Shown piece by piece: positions 24,215 to 33,130 of a stretch of DNA of 64,000 bases. Source of the DNA: Peptacetobacter sp900550335 (GTDB taxonomy: Bacteria; Bacillota; Clostridia; Peptostreptococcales; Peptostreptococcaceae); contig NZ_CP180001.1 in NCBI RefSeq assembly GCF_047528295.1, positions 806,001 through 870,000 of the forward strand, read 5' to 3'. Every line of letters begins with the position of its first letter. Position 1 is the first letter of the stretch. A model generated the notes under the pieces. That model was not told where the DNA came from. It made no database searches and worked only from the letters and a program-made list of their open reading frames with translations. The translations under genes were made by a program, and so were the position numbers.

Positions 24215-25132
24215 ATGTTAATCAATAAAATAAAAGAACTAATGGAAAACGAAAAAAACTACATAGAAAACACAAATCCCCAAAAGGAAAATACTCGGGA
24301 AATGTCAAAATCAGCAGAAATAATGAAGAGCTTTTTAGACTGCAATTGCAAATATTATCCACTAAATGCTGAGGATAACGATGTCATATGTGGATATGTT
24401 GAGTCGTTTGAGAGAGCAAAAGAGGAGAAATTTATCCCTGTAATTGTGGATATTAGCGAAAATATACTAGATGCAGTGATAATGAACACTGTAATAGACA
24501 GCGATGATGATTCTGAAAGTATACTAGATTCAGGAAGTTTAGAGGCTGATAAGAGAGAAGAGCTACTAAAAACAGGGATTATAGATTATGAAACTAGAGA
24601 AAAGATAGATAGATACAGAAAAAACATGATTTCTAAGGATTTTTCTAATGGGAAAGAGCTTTTAGATGTTATGATTGAGAATAATAGCGAGTATTTTGGA
24701 GGATATGAGCTAGAGAGGGACGAGCTTGAGGTAGAGGATGATCCAACTGCAGACATAGACGACCTAGATTTTGAAGAGGAAATGGAAAATCGAGGGGAAA
24801 TTTTAATTGCAGAGATTCCTGTAGAAAATCCATGGGAAATATTTGCATATATCCCATTTGGTGGTTGGAATGATTGCCCAAGCAATGAGGATATTATGGC
24901 AATTTCTAAGTATTGGTTTGAAAAATACGGTGCAGTTCCCTGTGCAATAAGCCACAATACGCTAGAGTATATAATCGAAAAAGCTGTTGATGATAAGGAT
25001 AAAATTAGATTTACAGAAGAATTTTACGCATTTTGTCCAGACAGTGTGGACAAATATATGGAAAAATTTAATATAGAAAAATTATCTAAGAAAATATATG
25101 GGAAAAAAATCTGGCACTTCTGCTGGAACTAA
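24215..25132 (+). CDS. DUF4253 protein
   Basis: A 305-residue acidic protein. The C-terminal 110 residues match DUF4253 (WEIFAYIPFGGWNDCPSNED, then YWFEKYGAVPCAISHNTLEY). The N-terminal two thirds have an Asp/Glu-rich linker (about residues 165-195). Function unknown; such genes occur next to immunity or SMI1-like genes in some genomes, but nothing like that is here. CAA Gln codons present. TAGGAGG lies 5 bases before the start. Confidence 0.75.
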   Translation: MLINKIKELMENEKNYIENTNPQKENTREMSKSAEIMKSFLDCNCKYYPLNAEDNDVICGYVESFERAKEEKFIPVIVDISENILDAVIMNTVIDSDDDSESILDSGSLEADKREELLKTGIIDYETREKIDRYRKNMISKDFSNGKELLDVMIENNSEYFGGYELERDELEVEDDPTADIDDLDFEEEMENRGEILIAEIPVENPWEIFAYIPFGGWNDCPSNEDIMAISKYWFEKYGAVPCAISHNTLEYIIEKAVDDKDKIRFTEEFYAFCPDSVDKYMEKFNIEKLSKKIYGKKIWHFCWN

Positions 25133-25205
25133 AATTACCAATATTAACATTGAAATAAAATTTAACATTGGAATAAATTTTCGTATAAACAATTAAATAA
25201 ACTGA

Positions 25206-25326
25206 GGACGAGAGAAATAACTTCTCTATAGCGACAATACTGCAAACGCCCCACAACTGCTAAATGTGTTACTCTAACAGTGTGGGGCGCTGAAGCCTGG
25301 AGCAATGAGAAGTTATAATCTCGTCC
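25206..25326. repeat. Dispersed structured element, copy B
   Basis: Outer stem GGACGAGA...ATAACTTCTC paired with GAGAAGTTATAATCTCGTCC, core GCGACAATACTGCA, inner stem CGCCCCAC/GTGGGGCG, then GAAGCCTGGAGC. It sits between convergent genes, like copy A, with a T-run on the plus side. Confidence 0.8.
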
Positions 25327-25333
25327 TTTTTAT

Positions 25334-25828
25334 TTATTTTACATAGTGTATTCTATTTTCTTCAAATCTATCCTGCTGTTCTCTTATACTTTCTGGGTAT
25401 CCACAAGCGATAAGAGCGAATGCACTTAGGTTTTCTGGCATATCTAAAACTTTTGCCACATCGTCCATTCTTTCTTTTATAGGTGCAATACCTATCCATA
25501 CAGCTCCAAGTCCTAGATGATCTATTTCAAGAAGCATATTTTCTGTACAAGCAGAGCAGTCTATTTCTCTGTAATCAGCACGAAGAGAGTCGTTTCTGTA
25601 GCACACTACAAATGTAACTGCTGATTTTTCAACGCTTCCGGCATATTGGCTACATTTTGAAAGTTTTTCTAATACTTCTTTATTTTCTACAACATAGAAT
25701 TCCCAAGGCTGCTGATTCATTGCAGATGGTGCTGCCATACCAGCTCTTAATATTTTTTCGATTTTTTCCTGTTCTACAGGCTGTTCTGTGTATTTTCTTA
25801 CACTAGTTCTGTGGAATATACTATTCAT
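25334..25828 (-). CDS. Nitroreductase family protein
   Basis: A 164-residue FMN-dependent nitroreductase-fold oxidoreductase: SIFHRTSVRKYTEQPVEQEK at the N-terminus (FMN phosphate-binding RxSxR), then GMAAPSAMNQQPWEFYVVEN and LLEIDHLGLGAVWIG. Physiological substrate unknown. ATG 25828 is chosen because AAGGAGTG lies 7 bases upstream; a GTG nine bases earlier is inside the ribosome site. Confidence 0.9.
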   Translation of the reverse strand: MNSIFHRTSVRKYTEQPVEQEKIEKILRAGMAAPSAMNQQPWEFYVVENKEVLEKLSKCSQYAGSVEKSAVTFVVCYRNDSLRADYREIDCSACTENMLLEIDHLGLGAVWIGIAPIKERMDDVAKVLDMPENLSAFALIACGYPESIREQQDRFEENRIHYVK

Positions 25829-25837
25829 AAAAATCAC

Positions 25838-26156
25838 TCCTTTTTTTTAATTTAATTCAAAAATATGAACTTATTCAATATTAAAATTCTCTAAAAAATA
25901 TATAAATCCTCTAAAAAATCATTTTAAAAATATATAAATCTGTTATTAAAAATATATAAATATATTAATTTTTCAAAAGTATAAATATTAATTTTCTCCA
26001 CCTTTAAAAATTTGATTTAATAAATTAAAAATACAGCTAATAAATAGATTTTTTAAATCTAAAGATTGGTTCGTATTTCTATACAGTATACAAATTTTGT
26101 AGTAAAATAAAACAAGATGTGTTTTTAAAAAATAGAAAATTAGCAAAGGAGAAAGT
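25838..26156. other. AT-rich divergent intergenic region
   Basis: About 320 bases between the divergent nitroreductase and carboxypeptidase genes. AAAAATATATAAAT-like words recur three times (25890-25970), and GTATACAAATTTTGTA (26094-26109) is an imperfect dyad that may be regulatory. No gene seen. Confidence 0.5.
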
Positions 26157-27419
26157 ATGGGAAAACTACTAAAAAAACTAACTGCAATTATGTTGGCTGT
26201 ACTATTTGTTATACCGGCCACTGGTTATGCAGCCGAGGCAAAGAAAAAGCCGGTTGCAGAGATATATTCTAAAAATTCAATTCTAGTAGACCAAAAAACT
26301 GGAAGGGTTATAACTGAAAAGGATCCAGATAAACAGGTTCCGCTTGCTAGTATAAGTAAGGTTATGACTTTCTACGTAGCTCAGGATGCTATAAAAAATG
26401 GAGAAGTTAAAAGAGACGATTTAGTTACTATAAACAAGAAAATGTTAAAAGTTAGTGGTTCTACTATGCACCTTAAAGAGGGTGAAAAAGTTAGATTCAA
26501 TGAGCTTTTAAAAGGGCTAATGATTGTATCAGCAAATGACGGTGCTGTTGCGATTGCATCTCATGTATGTAAAGGTGATGTAGACGCTTTTGTCGATAGA
26601 ATGAATGCAAAAGCTAAAGAATTAGGCATGAAAAATACTTATTTCATAAATCCAAACGGATTACCTATATACGACTGGACTAAAAAAGACGGCGATCCAA
26701 AACAGAATCACTCTACTGCTAGAGATATAGCAACTATGACAAAGAATTTACTTGATGATTATGAAGAAGAAACTATGGCAATAACTGACTGTAAGTTAGA
26801 CCACGACCATTCAAGAGATTTCAATTACTATAATACTAATCCACTTCTTCACATGCATTCAAATGTAGACGGATTAAAAACAGGGTACACAGATTTAGCA
26901 GGATATTGCTTAGTGTTTACAGATAAGATGAATTCAGACGGAAAAAGCGATATAGACAATAGAATGATAGGTGTTGTTATGGGGAACTGGTGTAAAGAGG
27001 ATAGAGTTCGGTCTGCAAATGCTCTTTACAACTTAGGAGAACACTTTGAAACTAAGCTTATGTGTAAAAAGGGTGAAACTGTTGCAACAGGTAATATAGA
27101 CAATATATCAGATTTAGATAATATAGATTTACAGCCTAAGAGAGATTGTTATGGGGTTGTTAAAAATGATGAAGAGATAACTGAAAAGGTTAGATATTTA
27201 AAGATAGATGCTACACCAAACGAGGAAACTACTGTAGCTTATTTAGATTATATAGACAAGTACGGAGATGTCATACAGTCTGTACCTCTTGTTAGTAGCG
27301 ACTTAGAGCATATTTCGTTTGTTTCAAGAGCAAAATTAATGGGTAATAAGATAAAGAGATTATTCAATATAGACAAGACAGATGAGAAAAAGGAGCTACC
27401 TTATACTGTAGTTGTGTAG
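26157..27419 (+). CDS. dacA: D-alanyl-D-alanine carboxypeptidase (DacA/PBP5 type)
   Basis: A 420-residue secreted peptidoglycan enzyme. Signal peptide of about 25 residues (LTAIMLAVLFVIPATGYAAE). Peptidase S11 motifs: SxxK in PLASISKVMTF (nucleophile Ser), SxN in MIVSANDGAVA, and KTG in VDGLKTGYTDLAGYC. A C-terminal PBP5-C-like domain follows from about residue 300. It trims the terminal D-Ala of pentapeptides. AAGGAGAAAGT ribosome site. No C-terminal amphipathic anchor is obvious. Confidence 0.9.
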   Translation: MGKLLKKLTAIMLAVLFVIPATGYAAEAKKKPVAEIYSKNSILVDQKTGRVITEKDPDKQVPLASISKVMTFYVAQDAIKNGEVKRDDLVTINKKMLKVSGSTMHLKEGEKVRFNELLKGLMIVSANDGAVAIASHVCKGDVDAFVDRMNAKAKELGMKNTYFINPNGLPIYDWTKKDGDPKQNHSTARDIATMTKNLLDDYEEETMAITDCKLDHDHSRDFNYYNTNPLLHMHSNVDGLKTGYTDLAGYCLVFTDKMNSDGKSDIDNRMIGVVMGNWCKEDRVRSANALYNLGEHFETKLMCKKGETVATGNIDNISDLDNIDLQPKRDCYGVVKNDEEITEKVRYLKIDATPNEETTVAYLDYIDKYGDVIQSVPLVSSDLEHISFVSRAKLMGNKIKRLFNIDKTDEKKELPYTVVV

Positions 27420-27459
27420 TCTGTAGAAAAGTTATATAGGTTAAATTGAGGGTGATATT

Positions 27460-28395
27460 ATGAAATTACTTATTACTAAAAAATTCGACGATGAAAAGAT
27501 GAAAATGATAGAAGACCTTGGATATGAGATAGTTTTTATGGAAGATAGAAAGCTTCAAAATACTCCTGAGGTAAACAGTGTTGATGTTGCCTATGTGTAT
27601 TATTATACTTCAAGGCTTGATTATTCTCAGATGAAGAATTTAAAATTCCTGCAGCTTGCAAGTGTAGGATTTGACCATATTCCTAAGGATGTTTTTGTAG
27701 AAAATGGGATATATCTTTCAAATAATAGCGGAGGGTATAGTGTTCCAATAGCTGAATTTGCAGTGATGAACGTGTTAAATATCTACAAGAATTCTAAAAA
27801 ATTCTTCAAAAATCAGGACGAGTCTCTATGGAAAGTGGATATGTCCCTTTTAGAATTAGTAGGGAAGAGAGCTGGTATTTTAGGTACTGGTGGAATCGGC
27901 ATGGAAACTGCCAAGAGATTAAAAGCTTTTGGTGTTGAAGTATGTGGTGTTAATACTTCTGGTAAAGATGTTGAATACTTCGATAAATGCTTTAAATCAG
28001 AGGATATGGATATTATTTTTAGAGAATGTGATATTGTAATCGCCGTTATGCCTTCAACAAGGGAAACTGAAGGTATGATAAATAGAGATAAGTTTGAAAT
28101 GATGAAAGAAGGATCTGTGTTTATGAATCTAGGCAGAGGAAACCTTGTAAATTTAGATGATTTAGAAGAGTACGCTCCTAAGTTTAGAGGAATTGCACTT
28201 GATGTTTTTGACAAAGAGCCACTTTCAAAAGAGAGAAGTCTTTGGAATGTAGAAAACCTTATAATCACTCCTCACAACTCTTGGGTATCTGACAGAAATA
28301 ACGACAGACTTTTTGAAAATGTTTATAAAAATTTAAAAGCTTTTATTGAAACAGGAAAGCCTGAAAAATATGTCGATATAAATAGAGGATATTAA
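27460..28395 (+). CDS. D-isomer-specific 2-hydroxyacid dehydrogenase
   Basis: A 311-residue NAD-dependent dehydrogenase: NAD fold VGKRAGILGTGGIGMETAKR, motif DIVIAVMPSTRETEGMINRD, NLGRGNLVNLDDLEEY and the catalytic-His region LWNVENLIITPHNSW. It resembles phosphoglycerate dehydrogenase/hydroxyacid reductases without a regulatory domain. Substrate not predictable. It follows dacA by 40 bases with its own ribosome site. Confidence 0.85.
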   Translation: MKLLITKKFDDEKMKMIEDLGYEIVFMEDRKLQNTPEVNSVDVAYVYYYTSRLDYSQMKNLKFLQLASVGFDHIPKDVFVENGIYLSNNSGGYSVPIAEFAVMNVLNIYKNSKKFFKNQDESLWKVDMSLLELVGKRAGILGTGGIGMETAKRLKAFGVEVCGVNTSGKDVEYFDKCFKSEDMDIIFRECDIVIAVMPSTRETEGMINRDKFEMMKEGSVFMNLGRGNLVNLDDLEEYAPKFRGIALDVFDKEPLSKERSLWNVENLIITPHNSWVSDRNNDRLFENVYKNLKAFIETGKPEKYVDINRGY

Positions 28396-28455
28396 AAGTA
28401 TGTAAATATAAGCATGGATATTAATCGTATGCCAATATAAATAAGAGATATTAAT
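28364..28455. repeat. Degenerate tandem copies of the dehydrogenase 3' end
   Basis: The last 30 bases of the gene (ATGTCGATATAAATAGAGG, then ATATTAA) recur twice downstream in imperfect form: ATGTAAATATAAGCATGG and ATGCCAATATAAATAAGAG, each followed by ATATTAA. Confidence 0.6.
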
Positions 28456-29179
28456 GGAGATTTAATGAAAAGCGAAGAGATTTATTTGGCATATTTTCAT
28501 TAAAAAAGGATATAAAAATTTTTAATGATTAATATTTTTTTGATATTAATTAACGATTAAAATAAAAATTTTTTGATGAAAAGTTATAAATTTAGAAAAA
28601 TTTTTTATGACTTTTATGAAGGATTAAAATAAAAAATGAAATAGTAAAATAAAAAAATAATGCACAGTTGAGAAATATTTTGATTTTTTAGCTGTGCATT
28701 TTTTTAAGTAAAAATAAATTTATATTTAAAAAAAGTAAAAATCAAAACATAATTAAAAATGTTACGTTATACTTAGAATATAAAAGTAGAAATGAAGATT
28801 TTTCTGAAAATTCTTTTAAAAGTACAACGATATAGAAAAAAACTATAAAAATAAATTTATTTATAGAGTGAATTATATGTATATAAAATTAACAAAAATA
28901 AGGTAAAATATTAAAAAAATAAAAATAATAAAAACTGTTTTTAAAGAAAGGTAAATAAATTTTTAACTTAAAAATGAAAAAATAAATCAAAAAAATTTCA
29001 ATTTAGAGTTAGAAATTATACAACAAACCTTTTTTAAAGTTAGATAATAAAATAGTATTGTGAGTAAAAGAGATTAACAAAGTAAAAAAGAAAAGGTTTT
29101 TTATAGTAAAAAAATATGTTAAAATTATATATAGTTTTAATGAATCTTAAAAACAAATTAACTTTATATTGGAGGATAT
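28396..29179. other. Long AT-rich intergenic region upstream of the hydrogenase operon
   Basis: About 780 bases at very high A+T. Apart from the tail repeats and the terminator at 28659 no gene or clear riboswitch is visible. The hydrogenase promoter must lie in the last 150 bases; a TTAAAATTATAT stretch near 29118 is a poor -10 candidate. Confidence 0.5.
28659..28706 (+). terminator. Terminator downstream of the dehydrogenase
   Basis: Stem AATGCACAG/CTGTGCATT with a 24-base loop and T7. It lies 264 bases after the stop, so it could also end an unseen small transcript. Confidence 0.7.
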
Positions 29180-29182
29180 GTG

Positions 29183-31018
29183 ATGAGCAGACTTATACTT
29201 ACAACACCAAACAGTGCTCAGAAAGTAGTAGACGGTCTTTATAAAGACTTAGAAAGAAGATTAGATGCTGGACCATCAGCACTATGTCCAGTTGATTTAT
29301 CTTTATCTTTTTTAACTATGTGTCACGCCCAGTCTTGTGGAAAATGTGTTCCATGTAGAGTTGGACTTGAACAGTTAAAAGCACTATTAACAGACGTTTT
29401 AGAGGGAGAAGCAGATTTAGAAACTATAGACTTAATAGAAAAAACAGCTAAAGTTATAGTGAATTCTGCTGATTGCGCAATAGGATACGAAGCAGCTAGA
29501 ATGGTTCTACAGGGAGTTCAGGGCTTCAGAGACGATTACGTTTCTCATATAGAACATGGAGTATGTTCTCAGTCATTCAAAGACCAGGCAGTTCCTTGTG
29601 TTGCTCTATGTCCAGCAGGAGTTGATATTCCAGGATATATAGCACTTGTTAGAGAAGGAAGATACCGGGATGCAATAAGATTAATAAGAAAAGACAACCC
29701 ATTCCCAACAGCTTGTGCTCTTGTTTGTGAACATCCATGTGAAGCAAAATGTAGAAGAAACATGATAGACGATGCTATAAATATAAAAGGTATAAAAAGA
29801 TTTGCAGCTGATAATGCAGGAGTTGTTCCAGCTCCAGAATGTGCACCATCAACAGGTAAAAAAGTTGCAATAGTAGGTGGAGGACCAGGAGGTCTTACTG
29901 CTGCATACTTCTTATCATTAATGGGACACAAAGCAGTTGTTTTCGAAAAAGAACAGAAATTAGGAGGAATGCTTCACTTCGGTATACCAGAATACCGTCT
30001 ACCAGAAGCAAGACTTCATGAAGATATAGACGCTATATTATCTACAGGAGTAGAAGTTAAATACGGCGTTAATATAGGAAAAGATGTTACATTAAAAGAA
30101 TTACAGGATGAGTACGATGCAATGTTCATAACAATAGGTGCTCAGCTTGACAAAAAACTTAACATGGAAGGTGAAGACAGCGAAGGAGTTATATCTGCTG
30201 TTGAAATGCTTCACAATATAGGTTTAGGTGAAAAACCAGACTTTAGAGGTAAGAGAGTTGCTGTTATCGGTGGAGGTAACGTTGCAATGGATGCTGCTAG
30301 AACTTCAATAAGATTAGGTGCAGACGATGTTAAGATAGTTTACAGAAGAAGAAAAGACGATATGACAGCTCTTCTTGAAGAAATAGAAGGTGCAGAAGCA
30401 GAAGGATGCGAACTTGTTACACTTCAGGCTCCAGCTAGAGTTGAAGCTGATGAAGATGGAAAAGTTGTTGCACTTTGGACTCAGCCTCAGTTAATAGGAA
30501 AAGTTGATAGAGGTAGACCAAAACCAGTAAAAGCTAACTTACCAGAAGAGAGAATAGAATGTGATATAGTAATAGTTGCTATAGGACAGAATATAGATTA
30601 CAAAGACTGTGAAGACTTCGGTATACCAACTAAATGGGGTAACTTAATATCTTTAGATGATACTTCAATAAAAGGAATGCCAGGAGTATTTACAGGTGGG
30701 GACTGTGCAACAGGACCAGCTACTGTTATAAAAGCTATAGCTGCAGGTAAAACAGCTGCTGCTAATATAGACCAGTATCTTGGATTCAACCATAAAATAG
30801 AATGTGATGTAGAAATACCACAGCCTAGATTAGAAAATAAACCAGCTTGTGGTAGAGTTAATATAACTGAAAAACCAGCATCAGAAAGAAAAACTAACTT
30901 TGAAGAAGCTGAATGTGGCATGACTTGTGAAGGAGCTATGCAGGAAGCTTCAAGATGTTTAAGATGTGATAAATTCGGTTACGGAATATTCAGAGGAGGT
31001 AGAGTAGAGAGATGGTAA
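29183..31018 (+). CDS. NuoF/GltD-like NAD(P)H:ferredoxin flavoprotein subunit of an [FeFe]-hydrogenase
   Basis: A 611-residue electron-transfer subunit. N-terminus: NuoF-type 4Fe-4S site (MCHAQSCGKCVPCRVGLEQL, then a Cys in SADCAIGY). Then a GltD-like part: Cys-rich CVALCPAGVDIPGY and ALVCEHPCEAKC, FAD fold KVAIVGGGPGGLTAAYFLSL, NADPH fold VAVIGGGNVAMDAARTSI with YRRRKDDM, and FTGGDCATGPATV. A further cluster (CGMTCEGAM and RCLRC) is at the C-terminus. ATG 29183 is used because GGAGG is 7 bases upstream; an ATG at 29178 is followed at once by TGA. It overlaps the hydrogenase gene by 7 bases, so together they form a pyridine-nucleotide-linked hydrogenase. Confidence 0.85.
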   Translation: MSRLILTTPNSAQKVVDGLYKDLERRLDAGPSALCPVDLSLSFLTMCHAQSCGKCVPCRVGLEQLKALLTDVLEGEADLETIDLIEKTAKVIVNSADCAIGYEAARMVLQGVQGFRDDYVSHIEHGVCSQSFKDQAVPCVALCPAGVDIPGYIALVREGRYRDAIRLIRKDNPFPTACALVCEHPCEAKCRRNMIDDAINIKGIKRFAADNAGVVPAPECAPSTGKKVAIVGGGPGGLTAAYFLSLMGHKAVVFEKEQKLGGMLHFGIPEYRLPEARLHEDIDAILSTGVEVKYGVNIGKDVTLKELQDEYDAMFITIGAQLDKKLNMEGEDSEGVISAVEMLHNIGLGEKPDFRGKRVAVIGGGNVAMDAARTSIRLGADDVKIVYRRRKDDMTALLEEIEGAEAEGCELVTLQAPARVEADEDGKVVALWTQPQLIGKVDRGRPKPVKANLPEERIECDIVIVAIGQNIDYKDCEDFGIPTKWGNLISLDDTSIKGMPGVFTGGDCATGPATVIKAIAAGKTAAANIDQYLGFNHKIECDVEIPQPRLENKPACGRVNITEKPASERKTNFEEAECGMTCEGAMQEASRCLRCDKFGYGIFRGGRVERW

Positions 31019-32748
31019 GACTAACAATAGATGGAATAGCAGTAGAAGTACAGGAAGGTACTAAAATACTAGATGCAGCTGCTCAGGCTGGAATAAAAAT
31101 ACCTACTCTTTGCTTCCTAAAAGATATAAATGAAATAGGTGCTTGTAGAGTATGTGTTGTTGAAGTTGAAGGATGCGACCAGTTAGTTGCAGCATGTAAC
31201 AATGTTGTAGAAGAAGGAATGGTTATACATACTAACAGTCCAAAAGTAAGAGAAACAAGAAGAGTAAATGTTGAGTTAATATTATCTCAGCATGATTGTA
31301 GATGTGCTACATGCGTTAGAAGTGGAAACTGTGAATTACAGACAATTTCTAATGATTTAGGAATAATAGATCTTCCATACAATCAGAAATTCAAGAAAAA
31401 ACCTTGGAACAAAGATTTCCCACTTATAAGAGACTCATCAAAATGTATAAAATGTATGAGATGTGTTCAGGTATGTGAAAACGTACAGAATACTAGAATA
31501 TGGGAAGTTGGAAACACTGGTTCAAGAACTGATGTAGTGGTTTCTTTAAATAGAAAAATAGAAGAATCTGACTGTGCACTTTGCGGTCAGTGTATAACTC
31601 ACTGTCCAGTAGGGGCTTTAAGAGAAAGAGACGATGTTGATAAAGTATTCGATGCTTTAGCAGATCCAGAAAAAATAACAGTAGTTCAGGTTGCTCCAGC
31701 AGTTAGAGCAGCTTGGGGAGAATCTTTAGGACTTGAAAGAGAAGCAGCTACAGTTAAGAGATTAGTTGCAGCTCTTAGAAAAATGGGATTCAACTACATA
31801 TTCGATACAACATTCAGTGCCGACCTTACAATAATGGAAGAAGGTAGCGAATTTGTTGAAAAACTTAAAAATAAAGAAAATAATAAATTCCCAATGTTTA
31901 CATCATGCTGTCCAGGTTGGGTAAGATATATGAAATCTCATTACCCAGATATGGTAGATCTTTTATCTACTTCAAAATCTCCACAGCAGATGTTCGGGGC
32001 TATAGCTAAATCATACTATGCAGAATTATTAGATGTTTCTCCAGATAAGATATACTCAATATCTATAATGCCTTGTATAGCTAAAAAACATGAATGTGAT
32101 ATACCAACAATCAATGATACAGAAGCTGACAAAGATGTAGATGTTGTTATAACAACTAGAGAAGTTGATAGAATGATAAGAGCAGAACATATAGATGTTG
32201 CAAATCTTGAAGAAGAAGAATTTGATATGCCACTTGGTGTAGGTACAGGTGCCGGAGTTATATTCGGAGCTACAGGTGGTGTTATGGAAGCAGCATTACG
32301 TTCAGCATACTACCTAGTAACTGGTGAAAACCCAGATCCAGATGCATTCAAAGAAGTTAGAGGAATGGACGGATGGAAAGAATCTCAGATAGAAATAAAC
32401 GGAACTGTTGTTAAGACTGCTGTTACAAGTGGACTTAAAAACACTGATAAATTAATACAGGCTATAAGAAATGGCGAAGTTGAATATGACTTTGTTGAAG
32501 TTATGGCTTGTCCTGGTGGATGTTCAGGTGGTGGAGGTCAGCCTATACATTTAGGTCAGACTTCTAACAGAGTAGATAATCTTTATAAATTAGATAAAGA
32601 AGCTAATTTAAGATTCTCTCATGAAAATCCATCAATAGTTAAGGTATATGAAGATTATTTAGGAGCTCCTATGTCAGAAAAAGCTCATAAACTACTTCAT
32701 ACTGATCATGAATCTTGGGATATGCCTTTATCTCCAAAATTTGATTAA
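31012..32748 (+). CDS. hydA: [FeFe]-hydrogenase catalytic subunit
   Basis: A 578-residue hydrogenase. In order: N-terminal 2Fe-2S domain (CRVCVVEVEG, upstream Cys in TLCF, downstream Cys in AACN); His-ligated cluster (QHDCRCATCVRSGNC); two 4Fe-4S sites (CIKCMRCVQVCENV, CALCGQCITHCPVG); and H-cluster motifs L1 FTSCCPGWVRYMK, L2 MPCIAKKHECD and L3 EVMACPGGCSGGGGQP. All H-cluster cysteines are present. It disposes of reducing power as H2 or recycles it. Translationally coupled (7-base overlap) to the flavoprotein. Every Gln codon is CAG, a sign of high expression here. Confidence 0.95.
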   Translation: MVRLTIDGIAVEVQEGTKILDAAAQAGIKIPTLCFLKDINEIGACRVCVVEVEGCDQLVAACNNVVEEGMVIHTNSPKVRETRRVNVELILSQHDCRCATCVRSGNCELQTISNDLGIIDLPYNQKFKKKPWNKDFPLIRDSSKCIKCMRCVQVCENVQNTRIWEVGNTGSRTDVVVSLNRKIEESDCALCGQCITHCPVGALRERDDVDKVFDALADPEKITVVQVAPAVRAAWGESLGLEREAATVKRLVAALRKMGFNYIFDTTFSADLTIMEEGSEFVEKLKNKENNKFPMFTSCCPGWVRYMKSHYPDMVDLLSTSKSPQQMFGAIAKSYYAELLDVSPDKIYSISIMPCIAKKHECDIPTINDTEADKDVDVVITTREVDRMIRAEHIDVANLEEEEFDMPLGVGTGAGVIFGATGGVMEAALRSAYYLVTGENPDPDAFKEVRGMDGWKESQIEINGTVVKTAVTSGLKNTDKLIQAIRNGEVEYDFVEVMACPGGCSGGGGQPIHLGQTSNRVDNLYKLDKEANLRFSHENPSIVKVYEDYLGAPMSEKAHKLLHTDHESWDMPLSPKFD

Positions 32749-32765
32749 TTTTATATAGGAAAAAT

Positions 32766-32798
32766 GAGCTGCTGCAAAAAATTGTAGCGGCTCTTTTT
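32766..32798 (+). terminator. Terminator of the hydrogenase operon
   Basis: Stem GAGCTGCTGCAA/TTGTAGCGGCTC with G-U pairs, loop AAAA, then T5. Confidence 0.85.
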
Positions 32799-32865
32799 AT
32801 GCTTAAAATTGGAATGATGATATTTTTAGCGAAAATTTAGCAAGAAACCTAGAGATTATATTTTA

Positions 32866-32926
32866 CTCCAGGCTTCGAACTTTGCTTTTTTCAAGCGGAG
32901 CTATAAGTTATTAGAGATTTTTGTTA
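32866..32926. repeat. Dispersed structured element, degenerate copy E
   Basis: CTCCAGGCTTCGAA (minus strand TTCGAAGCCTGGAG) is identical to the corresponding segment of copy D, but the partner CGACAAT half is lost and only a short CTCC...GGAG stem remains. Looks like a decayed copy. Confidence 0.55.
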
Positions 32927-32937
32927 ATAAATGAAGA

Positions 32938-32974
32938 AAGCTCGGATGTAGGAAAAACATCCGAGCCTTCTTTT
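32938..32974. terminator. Strong hairpin terminator
   Basis: Stem GCTCGGATGT/ACATCCGAGC with loop AGGAAAA, flanked by AAG and CTTCTTTT. It is too far (190 bases) from either neighbour to assign firmly. Confidence 0.65.
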
Positions 32975-33130
32975 GTTGGTTATATTTTAAAAGGTTAATT
33001 TTGCAATCATATTAATTAATTACTAAGTATGTGACTTTTAAATCACGATTATATATTTACATTTTAAAAAGTTTAAAATTTATTATAAAAAATTTTAAAA
33101 GTTATTGTCAAAAGATTAAAATCTTTTTAT

